Assembly (NCBI RefSeq): GCF_964355755.1
Contig: NC_092671.1
Span: 25,976,070-26,040,069, forward strand
DNA: 64,000 bases
Source of the DNA: Antedon mediterranea
Lineage: Eukaryota > Echinodermata > Crinoidea > Comatulida > Antedonidae
Reading direction: 5' to 3'
Part shown: piece by piece, positions 45,298-57,800 of the stretch
Numbering within the stretch: position 1 is the first letter of the stretch
Layout of the letters: every line of letters begins with the position of its first letter
The notes under the pieces: model-generated
What the model saw: only the letters and a program-made list of their open reading frames with translations
Databases searched by the model: none
What the model was told of the DNA's origin: nothing
Translations under genes and position numbers: made by a program

Positions 45298-46233
45298 CTA
45301 TACAAAATATTTACTCGCATACAGCTCAGGAAAAGATCGGTAATTTGACTAGAGTACCACGTGAGGAGGACCTGTGGTGTAGGCTTAAGTACTCACTTTT
45401 TTATATTGTTTATACAATTTGGTGAGGGTGGGATTAGCCTACCAGTAAAGCTTGGTTCCCACTCGCAACGTAAGTGATTTGACCAATCATAAGCGATGGA
45501 TTATTCGAACAGTAGCTTGTCATTGGTCAACTCGCTTGCGTTGCACGTACGTCCTTGTGTTGCGTCTCCAGTGGGAACCACGCTTTAGTGAAAGTTCTAT
45601 CCTATACGTTGTATGCCTATACATACATACTTTAACTCAATTTTTCTCAACCCTTGTTTTTTGAACGAGGGTAATTATGAAGTGTTAATGTCAGAAATGT
45701 AATTATTATCAAGACAGGCTACGAGTTATACATTTATATTCAAATGTGATTTTTAGAATACACTATACTTGGTCATAATGACAGTACCCGTTTATGATGT
45801 GATTTTTTTTATTGAAATCCTAGGCCTAACGAATTACTAATAATTTAATAAATAATGATAATTCAATTGTTTTCAACACACTATTGTACCGTATTTCATT
45901 GAACGCTGTGTTACGTAACAACAAACGCGATTATCAACTTTAATAACTATTTCAAATATGCAAATGAAGGCATGGTTTTTGTACTTTTTTTCAATGGTTA
46001 GTCAATATTTACGTTACTATTTTTTTTAAATAATAGTTTAATTTATATTACAGGACTTTGGATTTGTGGTGCTAAAAACTCCAAAACAGGTTCACCATTG
46101 TTTCTAACTTTTGTTAATAATACACACTATTTCAAACCTACTTATTTCGATAGGTAATTGTATACTAAAGATTTCCGTGTAGAGGAACAAGTATTGAGTT
46201 TCTACTCAATTTTTCTCAACCCTTGTACCTCTA
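45298..46233. repeat. R-B tandem array, block 4
   Basis: R-B sequence from ctatacaaaat to cttgtacctcta, shortened by deletions (around 45634 and 46164). Includes the best-preserved R-B MITE at 45448-45585. Confidence 0.85.
45448..45585. mobile_element. 138-bp MITE with TA duplication, best copy
   Basis: Left end AAGCTTGGTTCCCACT; right end is the complement AGTGGGAACCACGCTT with one mismatch; TA on both sides (45446-45447 and 45586-45587). It contains a CCAAT box (gaccaatca) and ttgcgttgcacgtac. No coding capacity. The TA target suggests Tc1/mariner-type mobilisation. Confidence 0.65.
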
Positions 46234-48395
46234 CAGTGGGAAAGCCACTTCGCGTTTTGACCGTTAAATCGTGTAAAATCGACTTACTTCCGCATTGACG
46301 GTTTTGAAGCGCCACCTATCGTCGAAAACTGAAACCACGATTTTTCGTCGCCTAGCAAATAAGTGCTGTTTTATTTTAAGCTCTCATAAATATTTAAGAC
46401 CCGCCCAACATTACCTATTATGGTAAAAGCATTTCCTAATAAGTATTATTGAATAACCAATCGGTTTTCTTCAAAGAAACCGAAGCTAATACAATACATT
46501 CGGCGACTGAAGTCGGGACTCGTGAAATTTATAAATGTGGTACGATTTGACTACTGTTTTGTTGTCCATTTTCTGAATAGTCGGAGGTGCATCCCAACAA
46601 ATTAAAACAATTATAATCAATTGTTTTATCAAGAATAATATTAGTTTAATCGAGTATGATATATTTCTATCCTGTTCAAAATTTGTTGGTGTATTCTCAG
46701 GCCTCGAAAGGTAGGTACATTTTCTAGCTGTGAGCGTGGTTTCGGCAACGCGAGACACGTGTGTCAGTATAGGCAATAGCGAGACGTGTGTTGTACTGTA
46801 CTGTGTTTACGAGTATCATTGGTCCTGGCCGGCCTAGCCTGGTGATCTGATCCCCGCAAAAAAAAAACCTTTTTTTCAATCAGTATTAATATTATTATTT
46901 TATTTTTCATTTATTATTTGATTTATTAGGCTCAATAGATGCCTAGCAGGCTACTAGTACTAGTAGTAGGCCTAGATTATATAAATAATAATAGTAAATA
47001 CTGTAATTTAATTAATAAAATACAGCTTCCATTTGCCTTACTTTTATGTCATCATATAATATTATATTATAATTATATATACAACCAGACATTAACATTT
47101 TTTTAAAATAATATTTATTATTTTTTCTGACACTTTCAGGAATCGTTGATGATGCAGAGTTCTTTGTCTTTGTGACTTCAAACTGAGAGTGAAGTGGATA
47201 AAAAGATGACACCGGTACCTATCGACATTGTCATACCCAAACTATAATTTAATTATTTAAAACAACATGTTGAATTACAAATATATATGTATGTTGCAGA
47301 GGATTTAGATGAATTACAATACAAATATTTATGTTGAATGCAAACCTACTACACTATACTCTGTAAATTATGTTATTGTCATGTGGTAGACCTTAAAAAT
47401 TGAATATTTATTGTATTTTAGGCCTATTTTATATTTTATTAATACTGTATTAGTTTAATATTACTATTATTATTATACTTTCTATTATACACAGTACTAG
47501 TTTGTAGTTAGTTTGTTTTTACCCCAAAAAAATGAATAAATAATTTGTTATTCAATCTAATTGCTTGTTTGTTCATCAATAACAAAACAATTGTAAGCAA
47601 GTATATAACAGTTCTTGTTAGCCGCTTATTTCAGGTCATATTATTAATATTAGCTAGGCCCGACGCGCCCGATCACGTCACTAAGTGACTTTCCGCCCCT
47701 GGAACAATCGGTCGCTAATAGGGCTAGGCCTCGGACTCGTATAAAAGCTATTATAATAGTTATGATAAATATTCCTCAACTAAAATGTATACTGTGATAA
47801 ATAAACAAGTAATAATATACGTTGTATTGGAATGTATTTATTTATATGAATTCTTATACGCGGACAATTATAAACATCGCGTATATCGTTCGATATAAAT
47901 AAATTCATAAACACGATGACGATGTGTTTACAAAATGGCGGTTTCGCTAGTTTTCGATGGAACAAATAGTGGTACCTTTAGTTTGAATAGTCGGAGCTGC
48001 ATCCCAACCACCGAATTTTGTATCTTAATATCGTATTCTGTAGATTATTAATTTTTCTAACAGGGATTTTAAATTCAGGACTGTTCAATTTTTCTAATTT
48101 TATTTTAATGATTTTCTAGGGTAGGCCTACAATTTCGAAAAAAAGACATTGGTTGATTTTGCCGTTAAATTACAGATTATCGTTTTGTTCAAATACATTT
48201 AATTTTACATGACAATATATTAAAACCATTTATGAATTTATTTCACTAACAATATTTTTCCGATAATCAGCTAAATTTACAAATATTGTGTTTTTCCAAC
48301 ACCCTAAAATTTAGCAATTTTGAACTAAATTAGAAAAGTAGGGCGCCCTCTCCGAGTCGAAATTTGACACGATTTGTCGACTGGCTGTCCCACTG
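46234..48395. mobile_element. 2,162-bp TIR element with TCTA duplication
   Basis: Ends are CAGTGGGAAAGCCA at left and the complement of CAGTGGGACAGCCA at right. TCTA precedes and follows it (46230-46233 and 48396-48399), and an R-B copy near 54650 shows the corresponding empty site acctctaaggg. Inside, a ~25-bp direct repeat (gaatagtcggag.tgcatccc) occurs at 46576 and 47987. No frame above 96 codons, so non-autonomous. A 4-bp duplication with CAGTG ends is unusual for hAT (8 bp); superfamily unresolved. Confidence 0.75.
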
Positions 48396-51300
48396 TCTAA
48401 GGGTAATTTATGAAATTAAGAATAGAATAAATAAATATTTTTATTAAGTAGGCCTATACAAAATATTTACTCGCATACAGCTCAGGAAAAGGTTGGTGAT
48501 TTGACTAGAGTTCCACGTGAGGAGTACCTGTGGTGTAGGCTTAAGTACTCACTTTTTAACATTGTTTATATAATTTGGTGAGGGTGGGATTACCAGTAAA
48601 GCTTGGTTCCCACTCGCAACGTAATTGATTTGACCAATCATAAGCGATGGATTATTCGAACAGTAGTTTGTCATCATTGGTCAACTCGCTTGCGTTGCAC
48701 GTACGAAGGTAAATAAATTAATGTTATTGTTGGTATGGTAGTGTGGCAACTCGTTGGTACGAGCAACGCATGTACGCACCACGCAGAAATTACGGACGCA
48801 CATGAAATCTTAAGCACGCAACAACACGATCGGCGAAAACTTAAAATAATTGAGAATTTCAAGAAAGCTTTGCCATCGATACTAAATATCAAGAAAGAGA
48901 ATAATACATTGTTGCAATGGACTATTCAGTCGTAATTATTTTGTCATTTTGTTAAAACTCTGTCTTAAATTTTACGAAATGGCAGCAAAATTGTCACCTG
49001 GAAAAATTAATTTGAATACGCAAATAATTAGCATTGTTTCAACAGTTTTCAACTTGAAATATTTTAACTACAATTAGGCCTATTCTTCTTACTATTAACA
49101 AGTTTAACACTTTTTGTTATGCTATATTTAGTTTATCTTACAACGCTTTTAAAATCTCTTACAATATCAGTTGGTTAATAACCAACACCTATGTATTGCG
49201 ATGTGGAATGACATACATATACTGTAAGTGACGTATTTGTCTGTACTCTGGTTTCTCTGCATCACGCATAAATCTTTCGCCTTTTACTAAAGATTTCCGT
49301 GTAGAGGAACAACTATTGAGTTTTAACTCAATTTTTCTCTACCCTTGTTTTTTGAACGAGTGTAATTATGAAGTGTTAATGTCAGAAATGTAATTATTAT
49401 CAAGACAGGCTACGAGATATACATCTATATTCAAATGTGATTTGTAGAATACACTTTATTTGATCATAATGGCAGTATCCGTTATGATATAATTTTTTTT
49501 ATTGAAATCATAGGCCTAACACATTACAAATAATTAAGTAATGATAATTTAATAGTTTTCAACACACTATTGTACCGTATTTCATTGAACGCTGTGTTAC
49601 GTAACAACAAACGTGATTTTCAACTTCAATAACTATTTCAAATATGCAAATGAAGGCATGATTTTTGTACTTTTTTGCAATGATTATTCAATATTTACGT
49701 TACTATTTTTTTTTATAATAGTTTAATTTATTTTACGGGACTTTGGATTTGTGGTGCTAAAAACTCCAAAACAGGTTCACCATATTTTCTAACTTTTGTT
49801 AATAATACACACTATTTCAAACCTATTTATTTCGATAGGTAATTGCATACATATACCGTTGTCGCATGTTTTTCTTCACTCTGGTTTCTCTGCATCACGC
49901 ATAAATCTTTCGCCTTTTACTAAAGATTTCCGTGTAGAGGAACAACTATTGAGTTTTAACTCAATTTTTCTCAACCCTTGTATCTCTATAAGGGTAATTT
50001 ATGAAATTAAGAATAGAATAAATAAATATTTTTATTAATTAGGCCTATACAAAATATTTACTGGCATACAGCTCAGGAAAAGGTCGGTGATTTGACTAGA
50101 GTACAACATGAGGAGGACCTGTGGTGTAGGCTTAAGTACTCACTTTTTTATATTTTTTATACAATTTGGTGAGGATGGGATTAGCCTACCAGTAAAGCTT
50201 GGTTCCCACTTGCAACGTAAGTGATTTGACCAATCATAAGCGATGGATTATTCGAACAGTAGCTTGTCATTGGTCAACTCGCTTGCATTGCACGTACATC
50301 CTTGTGTTGCGTCTCTAGTGAGAACCACGCTTTAGTGAAAGTTCTATCCTATATGTTGTATGCCTACATACTTTATTTTGGAATCATTGTAGAGGTCTAA
50401 CATTAATATGCTGTAAATCAACGGCTCAATGTAAATTGTAAAACCTACCATCGGCATGACATCAACTTTGTTTGATCTCCGCCAGAAAATCTTAAGAATT
50501 CGCTTTAACTTTCTAATTTTTGTAAAAAGTACTTGTCGAGCAGCAAAAGCAATACAGAATGTAAATACATTAATGTTATTGTTGGTATGGTAGGTGTGGC
50601 AACTCGTTGGTACGAGCAACGCATGTACGCACCACGCAGAAATTGCGCGACGCACATTAAATCTTAAGCACGCAACAACACGATCGGTGAAAACTTAAAA
50701 TAATTGGGAATTTCAAGAAAGCTTTGCGATTGATACTAAATATCAAGAAAGAGAATAATACATTGTTGCAATGGACTATTCAGTCGTAATTATTTTGTCA
50801 TTTTGTTAAAACTCTGTCTTAAATTTTACGAAATGGCAGCAAAATTGTCACCTGGAAAAATTAATTTGAATACGCAAATAATTAGCATTGTTTCAACAGT
50901 TTTCAACTTGAAATATTTTAACTACAATTAGGCCTATTCTTCTTACTATTAACAAGTTTAACACTTTTTGTAATGCTATATTTAGTTTATCTTACAACGC
51001 TTTTAAAATCTCTTACAATATCAGTTGGTTAATAACCAACACCTATGTATTGCGATGTGGAATGACATACATATACTGTAAGTGACGTATTTGTCTTTAC
51101 TCTGGTTTCTCTGCATCACGCGTAAATCTTTCGCCTTTTACTAAAGATTTCCGTGTAGAGGAACAACTATTGAGTTTTAACTCAATTTTTCTCAACCCTT
51201 GTTTTTTGAACGAGGGTAATTATGAAGTGTTAATGTCAGAAATGTAATTATTATCAAGACAGGCTACGAGTTATACATTTATATTCAAATGTGATTTTTA

Positions 51301-54300
51301 GAATACACTATACTTGGTCATAATGACAGTACCCGTTTATGATGTGATTTTTTTTATTGAAATCCTAGGCCTAACGAATTACTAATAATTAAATAATGAT
51401 AATTCAATTGTTTTCAACACACTATTGTACCGTATTTCATTGAACGCTGTGTTACGTAACAACAAACGCGATTATCAACTTTAATAACTATTTCAAATAT
51501 GCAAATGAAGGCATGGTTTTTGTACTTTTTTTCAATGGTTAGTCAATATTTACGTTACTATTTTTTTTAAATAATAGTTTAATTTATATTACGGGACTTT
51601 GGATTTGTGGTGCTAAAAACTCCAAAACAGGTTCACCATTGTTTCTAACTTTTGTTGATAACACACACTATTTCAAACCTACTTATTTCGATAGGTAATT
51701 GTATACATATACCGTTGTCGCATGTTTTTCTTTACTCTGGTTTCTCGGAATCACGCATATGTCTTTCGCCTTTTACTAAAGATTTCCGTGTAGAGGAACA
51801 ACTATTGAGTTTCTACTCAATTTTTCTCAACCCTTGTATCTCTATAAGGGTAATTTATGAAATTAAGAATAGAATAAATAAATATTTTTATTAAGTAGGC
51901 CTATACAAAATATTTACTCGCATACAGCTCAGGAAAAGGTTGGTGATTTGACTAGAGTTCCACGTGAGGAGTACCTGTGGTGTAGGCTTAAGTACTCACT
52001 TTTTAACATTGTTTATATAATTTGGTGAGGGTGGGATTACCAGTAAAGCTTGGTTCCCACTCGCAACGTAATTGATTTGACCAATCATAAGCGATGGATT
52101 ATTCGAACAGTAGTTTGTCATCATTGGTCAACTCGCTTGCGTTGCACGTACGAAGGTAAATAAATTAATGTCATTGTTGGTATGGTAGTGTGGCAACTCG
52201 TTGGTACGAGCAACGCATGTACGCACCACGCAGAAATTACGGACGCACATGAAATCTTAAGCACGCAACAACACGATCGGCGAAAACTTAAAATAATTGA
52301 GAATTTCAAGAAAGCTTTGCCATCGATACTAAATATCAAGAAAGAGAATAATACATTGTTGCAATGGACTATTCAGTCGTAATTATTTTGTCATTTTGTT
52401 AAAACTCTGTCTTAAATTTTACGAAATGGCAGCAAAATTGTCACCTGGAAAAATTAATTTGAATACGCAAATAATTAGCATTGTTTCAACAGTTTTCAAC
52501 TTGAAATATTTTAACTACAATTAGGCCTATTCTTCTTACTATTAACAAGTTTAACACTTTTTGTTATGCTATATTTAGTTTATCTTACAACGCTTTTAAA
52601 ATCTCTTACAATATCAGTTGGTTAATAACCAACACCTATGTATTGCGATGTGGAATGACATACATATACTGTAAGTGACGTATTTGTCTTTACTCTGGTT
52701 TCTCTGCATCACGCATAAATCTTTCGCCTTTTACTAAAGATTTCCGTGTAGAGGAACAACTATTGAGTTTTAACTCAATTTTTCTCAACCCTTGTTTTTT
52801 GAACGAGGGTAATTATGAAGTGTTCATGTCAGAAATGTAATTATTATCAAGACAGGCTACGAGATATACATCTATATTCAAATGTGATTTGTAGAATACA
52901 CTTTATTTGGTCATAATGGCAGTATCCGTTATGATATAATTTTTTTTATTGAAATCATAGGCCTAACACATTACAAATAATTAAGTAATGATAATTTAAT
53001 AGTTTTCAACACACTATTGTACCGTATTTCATTGAACGCTGTGTTACGTAACAACAAACGTGATTATCAACTTCAATAACTATTTCAAATATGCAAATGA
53101 AGGCATGATTTTTGTACTTTTTTGCAATGGTTATTCAATATTTACGTTACTATTTTTTTTTATAATAGTTTAATTTATTTTACGGGACTTTGGATTTGTG
53201 GTGCTAAAAACTCCAAAACAGGTTCACCATATTTTCTAACTTTTGTTAATAATACACACTATTTCAAACCTATTTATTTCGATAGGTAATTGCATACATA
53301 TACTGTTGTCGCATGTTTTTCTTCACTCTGGTTTCTCTGCATCACGCATAAATCTTTCGCCTTTTACTAAAGATTTCCGTGTAGAGGAACAACTATTGAG
53401 TTTTAACTCAATTTTTCTCAACCCTTGTATCTCTATAAGGGTAATTTATGAAATTAAGAATAGAATAAATAAATATTTTTATTAATTAGGCCTATACAAA
53501 ATATTTACTGGCATACAGCTCAGGAAAAGGTCGGTGATTTGACTAGAGTACAACGTGAGGAGGACCTGTGGTGTAGGCTTAAGTACTCACTTTTTTATAT
53601 TTTTTATACAATTTGGTGAGGATGGGATTAGCCTACCAGTAAAGCTTGGTTCCCACTTGCAACGTAAGTGATTTGACCAATCATAAGCGATGGATTATTC
53701 GAACAGTAGCTTGTCATTGGTCAACTCGCTTGCATTGCACGTACATCCTTGTGTTGCGTCTCTAGTGAGAACCACGCTTTAGTGAAAGTTCTATCCTATA
53801 TGTTGTATGCCTACATACTTTATTTTGGAATCATTGTAGAGGTCTAACATTAATATGCTGTAAATCAACGGCTCAATGTAAATTGTAAAACCTACCATCG
53901 GCATGACATCAACTTTGTTTGATCTCCGCCAGAAAATCTTAAGAATTCGCTTTAACTTTCTAATTTTTGTAAAAAGTACTTGTCGAGCAGCAAAAGCAAT
54001 ACAGAATGTAAATACATTAATGTTATTGTTGGTATGGTAGGTGTGGCAACTCGTTGGTACGAGCAACGCATGTACGCACCACGCAGAAATTGCGCGACGC
54101 ACATTAAATCTTAAGCACGCAACAACACGATCGGTGAAAACTTAAAATAATTGGGAATTTCAAGAAAGCTTTGCGATTGATACTAAATATCAAGAAAGAG
54201 AATAATACATTGTTGCAATGGACTATTCAGTCGTAATTATTTTGTCATTTTGTTAAAACTCTGTCTTAAATTTTACGAAATGGCAGCAAAATTGTTACCT

Positions 54301-54689
54301 GGAAAAATTTATTTGAATACGCAAATAATTAGCATTGTTTCAACAGTTTTCAACTTGAAATATTTTAACTACAATTAGGCCTATTCTTCTTACTATTAAC
54401 AAGTTTAACACTTTTTGTAATGCTATATTTAGTTTATCTTACAACGCTTTTAAAATCTCTTACAATATCAGTTGGTTAATAACCAACACCTATGTATTGC
54501 GATGTGGAATGACATACATATACTGTAAGTGACGTATTTGTCTTTACTCTGGTTTCTCTGCGTCACGCATAAATCTTTCGCCTTTTACTAAAGATTTCCG
54601 TGTAGAGGAACAACTATTGAGTTTCAACTCAATTTTTCTCAACCCTTGTACCTCTAAGGGTAATTTATGAAATTAAGAATAGAATAAAT
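48396..54689. repeat. R-B tandem array, block 5
   Basis: Four units by the marker tgtaagtgacgtattt (about 49223, 51076, 52672 and 54526). Spacings of 1,853, 1,596 and 1,854 bp show an alternation of long and short unit types, the short type lacking the second half of the MITE and about 200 bp around it. Non-coding throughout; the recurrent 80- and 103-codon frames are by-products. Confidence 0.85.
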
Positions 54690-54846
54690 AAATACATAAT
54701 ATAAAAATAACGCTTAAAAGAGAACGACGTTTCGACTCCATCATGGGGTCATTATCAAGTCCAATGATTCATTGGACTTGATAATGACCCCATGATGGAG
54801 TCGAAACGTCGTTCTCTTTTAAGCGTTATTTTTATATTATGTATTT
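54690..54846. mobile_element. Perfect 157-bp palindrome inserted in R-B
   Basis: Two 78-base arms, fully complementary by eye, around a single T. The arms begin aaatacataatataaaaa and include cgacgtttcgactccatc and ttggacttgataatgac. It interrupts the R-B sequence aataaataaatattttt, with aataaata on both sides as a probable duplication. No coding capacity. It looks like a foldback MITE whose whole body is terminal inverted repeat. Confidence 0.85.
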
Positions 54847-57800
54847 ACAATAAATAAATATTTTTATTAAGTAGGCCTATACAAAATATTTACTCGCATA
54901 CAGCTCAGGAAAAGGTTGGTGATTTGACTAGAGTTCCACGTGAGGAGTACCTGTGGTGTAGGCTTAAGTACTCACTTTTTAACATTGTTTATATAATTTG
55001 GTGAGGGTGGGATTACCAGTAAAGCTTGGTTCCCACTCGCAACGTAATTGATTTGACCAATCATAAGCGATGGATTGTTCGAACAGTAGTTTGTCATCAT
55101 TGGTCAACTCGCTTGCGTTGCACGTACGAAGGTAAATAAATTAATGTTATTGTTGGTATGGTAGTGTGGCAACTCGTTGGTACGAGCAACGCATGTACGC
55201 ACCACGCAGAAATTACGGACGCACATAAAATCTTAAGCACGCAACAACACGATCGGCGAAAACTTAAAATAATTGAGAATTTCAAGAAAGCTTTGCGATC
55301 GATACTAAATATCAAGAAAGAGAATAATACATTGTTGTAATGGACTATTCAGTCGTAATTATTTTGTCATTTTGTTAAAACTCTGTCTTAAATTTTACGA
55401 AATGGCAGCAAAATTGTCACCTGGAAAAATTAATTTGAATACGCAAATAATTAGCATTGTTTCAACAGTTTTCAACTTGAAATATTTTAACTACAATTAG
55501 GCCTATTCTTCTTACTATTAACAAGTTTAACACTTTTTGTTATGCTATATTTAGTTTATCTTACAACGCTTTTAAAATCTCTTACAATATCAGTTGGTTA
55601 ATAACCAACACCTATGTATTGCGATGTGGAATGACATACATATACTGTAAGTGACGTATTTGTCTTTACTCTGGTTTCTCTGCATCACGCATAAATCTTT
55701 CGCCTTTTACTAAAGATTTCCGTGTAGAGGAACAACTATTGAGTTTTAACTCAATTTTTCTCAACCCTTGTTTTTTGAACGAGGGTAATTATGAAGTGTC
55801 AGAAATGTAATTATTATCAAGACAGGCTACGAGATATACATCTATATTCAAATGTTATTTGTAGAATACACTTGATTTGGTCATAATGGCAGTATCCGTT
55901 ATGATATAATTTTTTTTATTGAAATCATAGACCTAACACATTACAAATAATTAAGTAATGATAATTTAATAGTTTTCAACACACTATTGTACCGTATTTC
56001 ATTGAACGCTGTGTTACGTAACAACAAACGCGATTATCAACTTCAATAACTATTTCAAATATGCAAATGAAGGCATGATTTTTGTACTTTTTTGCAATGG
56101 TTATTCAATATTTACGTTACTATTTTTTTTTATAATAGTTTAATTTATTTTACGGGACTTTGGATTTGTGGTGCTAAAAACTCCAAAACAGGTTCACCAT
56201 ATTTTCTAACTTTTGTTAATAATACACACTATTTCAAACCTATTTATTTCGATAGGTAATTGCATACATATACTGTTGTCGCATGTTTTTCTTCACTCTG
56301 GTTTCTCTGCATCACGCATAAATCTTTCGCCTTTTACTAAAGATTTCCGTGTAGAGGAACAACTATTGAGTTTTAACTCAATTTTTCTCAACCCTTGTAT
56401 CTCTATAAGGGTAATTTATGAAATTAAGAATAGAATAAATAAATATTTTTATTAATTAGGCCTATACAAAATATTTACTGGCATACAGCTCAGGAAAAGG
56501 TCGGTGATTTTACTAGAGTACAACGTGAGGAGGACCTGTGGTGTAGGCTTAAGTACTCACTTTTTTATATTTTTCATACAATTTGGTGAGGATGGGATTA
56601 GCCGACCAGTAAAGCTTGGTTCCCACTTGCAACGTAAGTGATTTGACCAATCATAAGCGATGGATTATTCGAACAGTAGCTTGTCATTGGTCAACTCGCT
56701 TGCATTGCACGTACATCCTTGTGTTGCGTCTCTAGTGAGAACCACGCTTTAGTGAAAGTTCTATCCTATATGTTGTATGCCTACATACTTTATTTTGGAA
56801 TCATTGTAGAGGTCTAACATTAATATGCTGTAAATCAACGGCTCAATGTAAATTGTAAAACCTACCATCGGCATGACATCAACTTTGTTTGATCTCCGCC
56901 AGAAAATCTTAAGAATTCGCTTTAACTTTCTAATTTTTGTAAAAAGTACTTGTCGAGCAGCAAAAGCAATACAGAATGTAAATACATTAATGTTATTGTT
57001 GGTATGGTAGGTGTGGCAACTCGTTGGTACGAGCAACGCATGTACGCACCACGCAGAAATTGCGCGACGCACATTAAATCTTAAGTACGCAACAACACGA
57101 TCGGTGAAAACTTAAAATAATTGGGAATTTCAAGAAAGCTTTGCGATTGATACTAAATATCAAGAAAGAGAATAATACATTGTTGCAATGGACTATTCAG
57201 TCGTAATTATTTTGTCATTTTGTTAAAACTCTGTCTTAAATTTTACGAAATGGCAGCAAAATTGTTACCTGGAAAAATTTATTTGAATACGCAAATAATT
57301 AGCATTGTTTCAACAGTTTTCAACTTGAAATATTTTAACTACAATTAGGCCTATTCTTCTTACTATTAACAAGTTTAACACTTTTTGTAATGCTATATTT
57401 AGTTTATCTTACAACGCTTTTAAAATCTCTTACAATATCAGTTGGTTAATAACCAACACCTATGTATTGCGATGTGGAATGACATACATATACTGTAAGT
57501 GACGTATTTGTTTTTACTCTTGTTTCTCTGCATCACGCATAAATCTTTCGCCTTTTACTAAAGATTTCCGTGTAGAGGAACAACTATTGAGTTTTAACTC
57601 AATTTTTCTCAACCCTTGTGTTTTGAACGAGGGTAATTATGAAGTGTTAATGTCAGAAATGTAATTATTATCAAGACAGGCTACGAGATATACATTTATA
57701 TTCAAATGTGATTTTTAGAATACACTTTATTTGGTCATAATGACAGTACCCGTTTATGATGTGATTTTTTTTATTGAAATCCTAGGCCTAACGAATTACT

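Noticed and set aside
49796-50655. Recurrent 80-codon plus-strand and 103-codon minus-strand frames in R-B as conserved genes
   Set aside because: Copies are conserved equally outside the frames. Several units break them by frameshift or deletion, and composition is that of AT-rich non-coding DNA.
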